Below, piece after piece: positions 7,792 to 16,100 of a stretch of DNA of 54,106 nucleotides; positions within the stretch are counted from its first letter, which is position 1; each line of letters starts with the position of its first letter. The translations under genes and the position numbers were made by a program. Origin of the DNA: Paludibacteraceae bacterium (lineage in GTDB: Bacteria; Bacteroidota; Bacteroidia; Bacteroidales; Paludibacteraceae); assembly GCA_905233255.1 (NCBI GenBank), contig CAJOCN010000003.1:1-54106 (forward strand), read 5' to 3'. The notes beneath the pieces were generated by a model. The model was given only the letters and a program-made list of their open reading frames with translations, made no database searches and was not told where the DNA came from.

Positions 7792-10700
7792 ATGAAAAAG
7801 ATCTTTTTATTCCTCGCAGCAGTATTATTCTGCGCGTACAGTTACGCCGATCAGGCCGTAACCGTTAACCCCGGCGGAACTGCCACGCAGGCGCATTTCC
7901 CTGTTTATGGCGACAATGTCACTGAGTATGGGCATAAGGTGCAAGCCATCTATCTGGCCAACCAACTCAAAGGCATCGCAGTAGACAGCGAGATTAAGGC
8001 ACTGACTTTCTACTCCGCCAATCAAAACAAAGATTGGGGTATAGCAGAGTTCAAAGTATCTCTCGCCAAGACGGATGACACCTTCTTCCAGAATGCTTCA
8101 GGTGCCTATGCTACCGCCTCGGACGGCAGCGCGCTTACCAAAGTGTACGAAGGCACTCTCGCTGTAGCGGATGGAGAGTTGACCATCAATTTCACTGACC
8201 CGTACACCTACGAGGGCGGTAACCTGCTTATACAGGTGGAAATCTCCAGAAAAGGCACTGCTTCTGCTTCTTCTTTCTATTCCGCAGCTAATACGGATTA
8301 CCTGATTAAGTACGCCAATAGTGGCTCTTCCCGTGAGCAGAAACAGCCGAAAGTTACCTTCGTGCTGGCAGGCGGCAGCTCTGATCCCATCAGCCAGACC
8401 TGCGCTGCGCCTACCTCTGTTACCGTAGAAAAGGTTACGGATGCAACCGCCACTGTTTCGTGGCAAGGTGAAGCTTCGCAGTACCAATACTGCATCGAGT
8501 TCGAAGGCGACCAGCCTGACTGGACTACGGCTACCCTTACGGACCAAAAATCCGTAACCGTTACCGGTCTCTATGACGAGCAGAAATATTATCTCTATGT
8601 ACGCTCCTATTGCTCCGAAACGGCAGTAAGCGAGACCGTAAAAGTTACCTTCAAGACTGCCTGCGCCCGTCTGAACCTTCCTTGGATTGAGACCTTCACC
8701 CGTGACGCCTCCGGTAGCGAAACTGCCGGTGACGTAGCTCCTGAGTGCTGGACTGTTTCCTCCGCGGCTCCTGCCGTAACGATCGTAGCAGAGAAAGTAG
8801 ATGATGGTAGCGGCAATCAGAAACCTACCGGTGAACAACACCTCAATGTACGTGGTGGTGGAGATAAACCCCAGGTATTTGCACTTCCGCTCTTCAACGC
8901 CAAACTCGATACCTGCGAATTAGCGTTTGACTACTACGGTCAAGTGATCAGTGAGGATTACGCCTCGCTGGAAATCGGCTACATGACCAACCCCGCAGAC
9001 GCTTCTACTTTCGTCTCCCTGAATACGTTTGCGCAGACTACTGACAACAAGCACGTGGTATTCTCCTTGAGCGGCGTGCCCGCAGGAATAGAGAATATCG
9101 CCTTCCGTTTTGCCGGAGGTACCAGCAATTACGGCGGTGTGTCACTGGATAACTTTATCTTAGCCGGTATCGGCCATTCCGGCGACGTAGATCTGTCTGA
9201 CGAGGATCTCCCGGACGCAGCTATCTTGTCGCTCTCCTACTGCGAGGCTTCATTCGCATGGTATTCCTATAACAGTTCCTCCTTCGCTATCGGTTTGGCT
9301 GACGCCGGCGGTAAACTCATCGCCGGTATTGTCGCTACCACCAGTGAGTGCGATCGTTTCGCTCAGGCGGACGGTGTAGGATTCTCCGAGAACGACGACT
9401 ATGAGAACAAATATTATTGTTCCACCAAGTGGATCCTCAATGTGGACGAGGATGGACAGCAGCGCGGCGAAGCTTGGGCTACCTCCGTCATCAATATCGG
9501 TACTGCCGTTTCGCCGGTACTGGGTCTGAAACCGGGCACCTACCAGGTATTAATATATGGAGTAAATCAGACCGAGACAGGATACGCACGCGGTGATAGT
9601 CTGGCTGCGATCACGTTCACCATAGTGGAGAAGAAAGTAACTGATTTGGCTGCTACCGTAGCTGCCGATAAGGCTACCGCTACCCTCACATGGACTACAC
9701 CTGAGTTAGCGCAAGGTGAGCGCCTCTATGTACGCGTTTGGAGCGGCGAAACGGTGGCTTACGATAACTTGGATACGCAAGACCGTCCGGTTTCCCCGCT
9801 GACCGTCAGTGTAGAGGAGGGTAAATCCTATACCGCCATCGTGCAGATCATCGACCGGAACGGCAATCCGATGGGACAGGAGGTAACGACTACCTTCACC
9901 GTCGGTACCAATAGCTACGAGCCTACCAATCTGAAGGCTGAGGTCTTCGGCGGCGACAACGTGACCTTCTCCTGGGAGGCAACTACCGCGGCTGACCGCT
10001 ATGTGATCACTCTCTTCTGTAACGGCGAGTTCTATTCGACTCTGACCGTTAACGGTACCACCAAGACTACAACCATGCCGAAGGACGGTACTTGGTCATG
10101 GACCGTACAGGCCTTCAATCAGGGCGCTAACGGCAACTATTTCGAGGCTTCCAACGCTGTCGAGGGTCAGGACTTCACCTCCAAGGCTGCTGATATCCCG
10201 GAGGATGCGGTCGTACTCGACGTGACCGGCATGAATGCGTACTTTATCGAGCCTAACACGCAGTGGTACCAAGAGGGCAAGAACAGCTGGATTCTGCAAT
10301 TCGGATTGGGCACTACGGGCTATAACTTTGCTTGGTTCTTAGTGTACACCAACTCGCCGCTCGCACTCTCCGGTGTGTACAACACGGCGCGCAAAAATGT
10401 GGATGTTGAGTCTATCCTAATCTACCCGCAAAGTGGATCGCCGATTGTCGGAACAGAGGCAGACGTGCGTCTCCAGTTCGACGGATTCGATGAGGTAGAG
10501 GTATCGAGCGGCAATTCGCTTACCCAGGCTTTCTATACCGGCTCCTTCCGTATGGTAGGTCAGGACGGTAAGACGTATGTAGGTAGGTTCATGGAGTTGC
10601 AGTGTAATTCCGGTGACTACACGAACTTCGCAAGCGGCAATCCCTCCAACCACATTACTCTGTCTGACGAGGATCCGGACTACAAGCCTTATCAGGGCAT

Positions 10701-10815
10701 TGAGAACCTGACGGTAACCTCCGACAAGACTGAGAAAGTGCTCCACGAAGGACAACTCTATATCATCCGCCCCGACGGCGCTATTTACAACGCTACGGGT
10801 GTGAGAGTGAAATAA
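7792..10815 (+). CDS. large exported FN3-domain protein with T9SS tail
   Basis: A 1007-residue exported protein with signal peptide 1-19 (MKKIFLFLAAVLFCAYSYA). An N-terminal domain (about 20-195) is followed by FN3-like units (about 204-290, 635-715, 716-800), a cleaved-adhesin-like jelly roll (about 291-460, opening CARLNLPWIETF and closing GGVSLDNFILAG) and two lipocalin-like beta blocks (about 470-630 and 810-960). The C-terminus KVLHEGQLYIIRPDGAIYN... repeats the sorting-tail pattern (Q-L-x-I-I-x-x-x-G-x-x-Y-N). With the upstream paralogue it forms a pair of cargo genes lying beside sprA, the translocon that would export them. It ends at the shared terminator at 10849. Confidence 0.78.
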   Translation: MKKIFLFLAAVLFCAYSYADQAVTVNPGGTATQAHFPVYGDNVTEYGHKVQAIYLANQLKGIAVDSEIKALTFYSANQNKDWGIAEFKVSLAKTDDTFFQNASGAYATASDGSALTKVYEGTLAVADGELTINFTDPYTYEGGNLLIQVEISRKGTASASSFYSAANTDYLIKYANSGSSREQKQPKVTFVLAGGSSDPISQTCAAPTSVTVEKVTDATATVSWQGEASQYQYCIEFEGDQPDWTTATLTDQKSVTVTGLYDEQKYYLYVRSYCSETAVSETVKVTFKTACARLNLPWIETFTRDASGSETAGDVAPECWTVSSAAPAVTIVAEKVDDGSGNQKPTGEQHLNVRGGGDKPQVFALPLFNAKLDTCELAFDYYGQVISEDYASLEIGYMTNPADASTFVSLNTFAQTTDNKHVVFSLSGVPAGIENIAFRFAGGTSNYGGVSLDNFILAGIGHSGDVDLSDEDLPDAAILSLSYCEASFAWYSYNSSSFAIGLADAGGKLIAGIVATTSECDRFAQADGVGFSENDDYENKYYCSTKWILNVDEDGQQRGEAWATSVINIGTAVSPVLGLKPGTYQVLIYGVNQTETGYARGDSLAAITFTIVEKKVTDLAATVAADKATATLTWTTPELAQGERLYVRVWSGETVAYDNLDTQDRPVSPLTVSVEEGKSYTAIVQIIDRNGNPMGQEVTTTFTVGTNSYEPTNLKAEVFGGDNVTFSWEATTAADRYVITLFCNGEFYSTLTVNGTTKTTTMPKDGTWSWTVQAFNQGANGNYFEASNAVEGQDFTSKAADIPEDAVVLDVTGMNAYFIEPNTQWYQEGKNSWILQFGLGTTGYNFAWFLVYTNSPLALSGVYNTARKNVDVESILIYPQSGSPIVGTEADVRLQFDGFDEVEVSSGNSLTQAFYTGSFRMVGQDGKTYVGRFMELQCNSGDYTNFASGNPSNHITLSDEDPDYKPYQGIENLTVTSDKTEKVLHEGQLYIIRPDGAIYNATGVRVK

Positions 10816-10848
10816 AAAATGAAAGATGAAAAATGAAAGATGAGAAAG

Positions 10849-10872
10849 AAAGGCTGCCAACCGGCAGCCTTT
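10849..10872. terminator. bidirectional terminator between convergent genes
   Basis: AAAGGCTGCC (10849-10858), a 4-nt loop and GGCAGCCTTT (10863-10872), with A-rich sequence before and CTTTTG after. It lies between the plus-strand cargo gene and the minus-strand DUF4301 gene and could stop transcripts from both. Confidence 0.8.
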
Positions 10873-10887
10873 CTTTTGTATTGGGGC

Positions 10888-10911
10888 CCCCGCAGATTTT
10901 AATCTGTGGGG
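10888..10911. repeat. strong palindrome at the 3' end of the DUF4301 gene
   Basis: CCCCGCAGATT-TT-AATCTGTGGGG is an 11-bp stem (one G-T pair) with a 2-nt loop. It is followed by a second small palindrome CATCG-AG-CGATG at about 10934-10945. With the hairpin at 10849 these occupy nearly all of the 158 bases between the convergent genes. Confidence 0.7.
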
Positions 10912-10973
10912 AGGCGTAGAGCAAGGCGAGTTTCCATCGAGCGATGAAATCGCGAGTCATAACGAGCCTTAGC

Positions 10974-12338
10974 TCAAGCCTGATGCTGCTCGCGGAGCAG
11001 GTCGTTCACCGTCTTCACGGGGTTGAACGTGCTCACCGGCACTTCTACGAAGATGGTGTTCCAGCGGCTCATGGCGCCGTTCCACAAACCCGGTAACTCG
11101 AGCGCAAGCAGCTCCTTGCCGTCCTTCGACTTGGAGGAGATGAAGCCCGTGTTGGGATCTACGAACTTAGGCAGGTCGAACGGTTTGCCCTCGTAGTCGC
11201 GGATGGCACACACGAGATCTACCGGATTGAAGTGGGTCGATTGTTTCATGAGCTCGGGATCGCTGATTTGGCTGGACTCGAGAATCTGGTAACTGATCGA
11301 ACCGTCCGCCTCACGTACCAGGAACGGGCCGCCGCCGGGCTCGCCCGTGTTCTTCACTACGCCGCAGACGCGGATGGGCCGGTTCAGTTTAGCACGCTCC
11401 TCGTCGCTCAGATCAGGGTTCTTGAGCGCCTCGAAGACACGTTTCTGCTCCGTTACCAGCACGCCCGCGAGGATCTGTTTGTAACGAATCGTGTCTTTCT
11501 TCAGTTTGTCGGGCACTACGTTGTCAATGTTCTTGATGAAGACGATATCGGCGTCCTGCTGGTTGAGGTTCTCAATCAGCGCGCCGTGACCGCCCGGACG
11601 GAAGAGCAACTTGCCGTCCTTCGTACGGAACGGAGTGCCGTCCGGATTAGCAGCGATGGTGTCGGTGGACGGCAGCTGCTCGCTGAAAGTCACATCGTAC
11701 TTCACGCCGTACTTGTCCTCGAACTTCTTGAGGTTGTCGGCAATGTGCTGACGGAAGAGCGGCAGGTGGTCATGGCTTACCGTGAAATGCAGGAATACTT
11801 CGGGCTTCTTGCCTCCCTCGGCCGGCTCAGCGCAGTATAACGCGCCTTCTACCAGGTGCTCTAACGCGGGCGTACGCGCACCGTCGCGATATTTATGGAA
11901 GAGGAGTAGTCCCTTCGGCAGTTCGCCGTAGTGCATGTCTTCCAGCAGGTAACGGACTGCCTCCTGACCTTCCTTACCGGCTAACTGCGGACCGAAAGCA
12001 AACTGGTCCTTGTGCGCCAGAAACTCCTGAATGAACGGCGTCTCTACACCGTCCTCCAGATACTGGAAGAGGTTCTTGAACATGCGGCTCGCTGCACCCG
12101 AAGCGGGCACGAACTTGAGGATCTTATGCCCCTCCTTGAGGTACTGCTGCCATGCCTCAATGTATGCCTCCTGCTCCGCACGCTTCGGGGCAAGAATACC
12201 CTTCTTCGTCGATGCCGGCGCAACAATGTCTAACTCGGGAAAACCGTTACGGAAACATGCCAACTGCTCCTCCGCTTTCTCCACTGAAATACCTCGAGCT
12301 TGTAATTGCTCTAAGTCTTGTGCACTAAACTCATTCAT
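10974..12338 (-). CDS. DUF4301 family protein
   Basis: A 454-residue cytosolic protein of the Bacteroidota family DUF4301. Family-like features are the early motif ILKFVPASGAASRMFKNL, LLFHKYRDGARTP, the FHFTVS-like strand (HFTVSHDHLPLF), FRPGGHGALIENLNQ and the closing WNTIFVEVPVSTFNPVKTVNDLL. The glycine-rich PASGAASRM and RPGGHG loops recall nucleotide-sugar pyrophosphorylases, but this is only an inference and the family has no assigned reaction. It is the last gene of the ruvA-sprA-kinase-DUF4301 series and ends just before palindromes and a terminator. Its start is preceded by a block of repeats, not by an obvious promoter. Confidence 0.82.
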   Translation of the reverse strand: MNEFSAQDLEQLQARGISVEKAEEQLACFRNGFPELDIVAPASTKKGILAPKRAEQEAYIEAWQQYLKEGHKILKFVPASGAASRMFKNLFQYLEDGVETPFIQEFLAHKDQFAFGPQLAGKEGQEAVRYLLEDMHYGELPKGLLLFHKYRDGARTPALEHLVEGALYCAEPAEGGKKPEVFLHFTVSHDHLPLFRQHIADNLKKFEDKYGVKYDVTFSEQLPSTDTIAANPDGTPFRTKDGKLLFRPGGHGALIENLNQQDADIVFIKNIDNVVPDKLKKDTIRYKQILAGVLVTEQKRVFEALKNPDLSDEERAKLNRPIRVCGVVKNTGEPGGGPFLVREADGSISYQILESSQISDPELMKQSTHFNPVDLVCAIRDYEGKPFDLPKFVDPNTGFISSKSKDGKELLALELPGLWNGAMSRWNTIFVEVPVSTFNPVKTVNDLLREQHQA

Positions 12339-12379
12339 GGTTGTAAGAATTTGTGTGTTAATATTAGGGTTAATTAGTA

Positions 12380-12433
12380 AATCTTCGAATCTTCAAATCT
12401 TCAAATCTTCAAATCTTCAAATCTTCAAATCTT
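12380..12433. repeat. AATCTTCA octamer array
   Basis: About six to seven units of the 8-bp repeat AATCTTCA, the first slightly diverged (ATCTTCGA). The same unit returns at 12537-12580, inside ispD (23157) and at 47700-47757. Confidence 0.9.
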
Positions 12434-12546
12434 CCATACGGCTTCAGCCGATCGTTCGAGGCTTTGCCGAGATAAGAAATCTTCAAATTTTCCATACGGC
12501 TTCAGCCGATCGTTCGAGGCTTTGCCGAGATAAGAAATCTTCAAAT
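12434..12546. repeat. 58-bp tandem duplication carrying two small hairpins
   Basis: Two copies with a period of 58 bp start at 12434 and 12492 and are near-identical. Each holds CGGC-TTCA-GCCG (12439-12450 and 12497-12508) and GGC-TTT-GCC, followed by an AAATCTTC-like tail. With the flanking octamer arrays they make up nearly all of the 226-bp gap between the kinase gene stop and the DUF4301 start. Confidence 0.9.
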
Positions 12547-12564
12547 CTTCAAATCTTCAAATTT

Positions 12565-13050
12565 TCAAATCTTCAAATCATGTTTAATAATGTAATACGG
12601 TACGCCTGTCGCCTGTATCTCCTGTTCGTACCGTTTGAAGAGTTCCATACGTATCTCGTCCGAGCCGTTGCTCCGTGCTGGGTCGGGCACCCACGGCGTG
12701 TCGGGGTAAGTCAGCAGATAGACATCCATGGGGTACTCTTTGATCGCCTCCTCGAGCCACTCGGGCACTCGTCCGAACGCGTAATCGAACCACACCTTCG
12801 TCACAATCAGTTCGGTGTCGAAGAAGACGACCGCTTTGCTCAAAGATCTCATTTCCTCGATTTGATGGCGGGCTATCCCGCATAGTTCGTCCCACGTGAC
12901 TTCCGTCGTACCTTTCTGCTCCACGAACTCCCGCGCGTATTCCGGCACATAAAGCCCCTTGTAGCGTTTCGCCAAGTACTGCGCTAAGGTACTCTTACCC
13001 GTACTCTCCGGTCCTATGATTCCTACTTTGTACAAAATTTGACTTGTCAA
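12565..13050 (-). CDS. NadR-like ATPase / ribosylnicotinamide kinase-type protein
   Basis: A P-loop protein of about 161 residues. GIIGPESTGKST is the Walker A motif and matches the C-terminal kinase domain of NadR; VPEYAREFVEQKG, the FFDTELIVTKVWFD strand and YLLTYPDTPWVPDPAR also fit. NadR kinases phosphorylate nicotinamide riboside; here the adenylyltransferase half is absent, so this is a stand-alone kinase-type domain. There is no ATG: the choices are TTG at 13050 or TTG at 13035, the latter starting right before YKVGIIGPES. The final codons (D-L-K-I-stop) lie inside the octamer repeat, so the C-terminus appears to have been remade by the repeat. Confidence 0.75.
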   Translation of the reverse strand: MTSQILYKVGIIGPESTGKSTLAQYLAKRYKGLYVPEYAREFVEQKGTTEVTWDELCGIARHQIEEMRSLSKAVVFFDTELIVTKVWFDYAFGRVPEWLEEAIKEYPMDVYLLTYPDTPWVPDPARSNGSDEIRMELFKRYEQEIQATGVPYYIIKHDLKI

Positions 13051-13058
13051 ATAATCGT

Positions 13059-13071
13059 GCCCCTTTGGGGC
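13059..13071. repeat. GCCCC-TTT-GGGGC hairpin unit
   Basis: A perfect 5-bp stem around a CTTTG-type loop, immediately upstream of the kinase gene start. It belongs to the constant-loop, variable-stem hairpins seen at 45879, 48333 and 48487. Confidence 0.7.
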
Positions 13072-13074
13072 TAA

Positions 13075-13140
13075 GAATTATCAATTATCAATTATCAATT
13101 ATCAATTGTCAATTATCAATTGTCAATTATCAATTGTCAA
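13075..13140. repeat. TCAATTA/TCAATTG heptamer array after sprA
   Basis: Nine imperfect 7-bp units fill the sequence up to the sprA stop codon (CTA on the plus strand at 13141-13143). Together with the hairpin at 13059 they occupy the whole sprA-kinase gap. Confidence 0.9.
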
Positions 13141-16100
13141 CTACCTCGTCAGCATCAACTTGATATTCAGTCCTATGTTATCCGACCTGACGGGGTAGGA
13201 ACTACTGATAAGCGGTGTGGTGCCCTGGTGGTCGTAGAAGAGCTGCAGGTTGATTTTCTGGCTCAGTACATAGTCCGCAGAAATCTTGATAGCCAGTACC
13301 TTGTTACCGCTCGAAGCCTGGGTAATACCTTCCTCGACTTTACGGAGCAGCATCTTCACATCCTTGTACGACAGATCGACTTGGATCTTCAGGTCGTTGC
13401 TTACTTTCTTCTGACCGCCGTCTTTATTCTTGGCTATGAAACTGAGGTTCTTGATGGTATAACCGCCGCCGATGACGAATTCGGAGGTGTGACCTTCGGT
13501 CAGCTGTACGGAGGTCACGTTGAGCGCCAAGTTACGCTGCTTGCGGTACTCCGCCTTAATGTTGAGCGAGTTCTTCATCGTCAGGTTCACGCCGATGAGC
13601 GGCGAGAAGGCTTCGGTCAGTGTTACGTTGGAGATGTCGTACGCTGACGAAGGACGCGGTGTGTCGGTCGTGACGTCGCGCACGAAACCGACTTGCTTGT
13701 CGGCGCTATTGTTGCCCACCCACGTGGAGTAGGAACTATACGAACCAATCGCGTACTTACAGGTGTAGGCATGGGTCAGCGTCACGGATTTGAAGTGATC
13801 TTTCATCCACGGCAACTTACCTAACCCGTCGTAGGTCACGGACCAGTTAGGCAGAATCTTGAGGATGCCTAAGAACGGATTCATGCTCACGCGGTTCACG
13901 TCGCGGCCCGTGTAGGCAGCTAAGAACGCCGGAACTAATACATCCGCCGAATTGCGGCTCACGCGTCCGTGTTTGGATGGGTCGTACTTGGTGCCGATCG
14001 GTATATTCGCCAAGAACCCGGTGCTCGGCAGAGTGGTCCCGGTGTACTGGTCCTGCACACGATTCACCATTATATCACGGTTGGCTATGAACTGGTCAAA
14101 AGCACTGTTCCGGAAGTTCTGTTCCTGCGACCCAATACGACTGAACATGGTACCGATAGCCACCTGCGTGATATTGAACGAACCCGTCATGTTCTCCTGC
14201 AGATCGCCGTAGGAGTAGATGATAGATGTCGCTTGCGCCATATACCGCTTACCGTTCATCTGAATCTTCAGTCCGGGCAGGGGTTCAAGCGTCAGTTTGA
14301 TGTCGAAATCCGAAGTGTGTGAGCGGGTAGCAGGTTGCACGATTGAGGTGTCTCCGGAGAGCCAGTTGTTGCGTTTGGCGCGCTCCATGAAATCCCTCGG
14401 GATAAAACCGAACGCGAAATCAAAGCCCGGCGCACTGGGGCCGCTACCTATTTTCTGACCCATGAAGCCCGCCTCCGGCATGAAGCCCGGAACGGTGAGT
14501 GAGTTCGTCTCACGGTAGGTCACCTGCAGTTTGCGGAACATGGTACCGACGTACGTGAACATGTCTGCCGTCACCTGCGCCGGAGTGCGCTCGTTCGGAT
14601 CCTTGGTCGTCACCGTGATAGTTGCTTTCGCGCAACTCGTTTTCGGCGTGATCTTCATCTTCGTGTTACCCTCCGGACGGAAGTTCACTGCGATCGCCTT
14701 ACCCGTACTGTCGGTTACATTGACGCGGATGAGTTCGCTGTTGAGGCGGTGGGTAATCTCTATCTCTTCGCCCTTCGTCAGCGTCACGGTCTGGGTATAG
14801 GTTTTGGGCTTGAAGTTTCGTCTCGATCCTCGACCCGAGTACCGCTGCGTGGTGTTCTTCCAGTACTTGGATTGCCCGTACCACGTCTCGAAGTTAATAC
14901 CTCCGTCCACCTGCCATGTTTGCGTACTGTTCACCACATTACCGCGGTCCACGCCTTGGGTGGTCGAGGCTGTTCGTGTCCAGTTGTAATTGGCATTGTA
15001 CGATCCATTGGCTGTCAAAGCTTCCAGACCAGGAATGCGGTTCAACGGTACATTCCACGACGCGGTGAAGACCTGTTGGTAGGTGTACGGCGAGCCGAAC
15101 TTAGCCAGCGACCGCTGGATCGTATCACGCCATGCTTCGTATTTGTCGTGGTTGAACTGCGGATCGAAATAACCGCCTTTCAATATCTCCGGGGTGTACT
15201 TACCCTCATCAATAATGGCGTTCATAGCGGTCTGCAGGGAGAACTTCATGTTCTTCGTCAGGTCGTACTTGATATCCACATTACGATCCCAGGTGAAGTC
15301 CTTGCTGAACGTCAGATCCATAGCTTCGGTCGATGCGCCGGCCAAGTCCCTCATCTTCATATGGCTGAAAGTACGGTGCATGTTCGTGCTGAACGCCCAT
15401 GATTGCGGCAGGTAGTAGAAGTTCATCTCCTTGAGTACTTTCACTTTCTGCACTTTCTCCACCTTGCTGAACGGCTCCCAGGGCTTCGGGTTGAAACTGT
15501 ACGCGTACTGGAACGAACCCTTATGGTCGGTTGTGATATTCTTCTCCATCTCCGGTGAGTGCTCGTTCTGTTTGTTGTACGACGCCGAGATAGAGAAGTT
15601 AGCGGGGTCGTAGAACATATCTTTCTTCTTGGAGTGGATATTGACCTTCAGGTTGCTTACCGAGAAGGAGGTGGACTCATGCACCGTGTTGGTCATCTTC
15701 TTGATCGAATCGCGTTGCTCCTTGTTGTCATAGCTGTTGAGTGTCTCTTTCAGCTTCACGTCGGTGTCCAAGGGGTCGTAGTCCGGGCTGGTGGTCTCGT
15801 TGCTGTACGATACGTAGAGCGGCATCTGGATCTTTGCTTTCTCCGGGAAGAGCCGTCCGCCCTCGAGGGCTGCACTGACGGCTACCTGGTAGAAATTATC
15901 CATGTTGCGGTCTAATACATTGCTCTCGATGGATCCGTAGCCTGCCGTCTCCAAGCGTCCGGATACGTTCAGTTGGGCAATGTCGCTCACCGCCAATGCG
16001 GCGTTCGCCATAGCTGCCACACCGCCTTGTTCGTTGAACTGGTTGAGCCTCAACTCGTTCACCCAGATCTCACCGGAGGCGTCGTGCTGACCGTTGTTAC

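Noticed and set aside
12380..12580. CRISPR-like repeat cluster
   Set aside because: Units are 8 bp in direct contact, or 58-bp whole copies, with no unique spacers of regular length and no cas genes.
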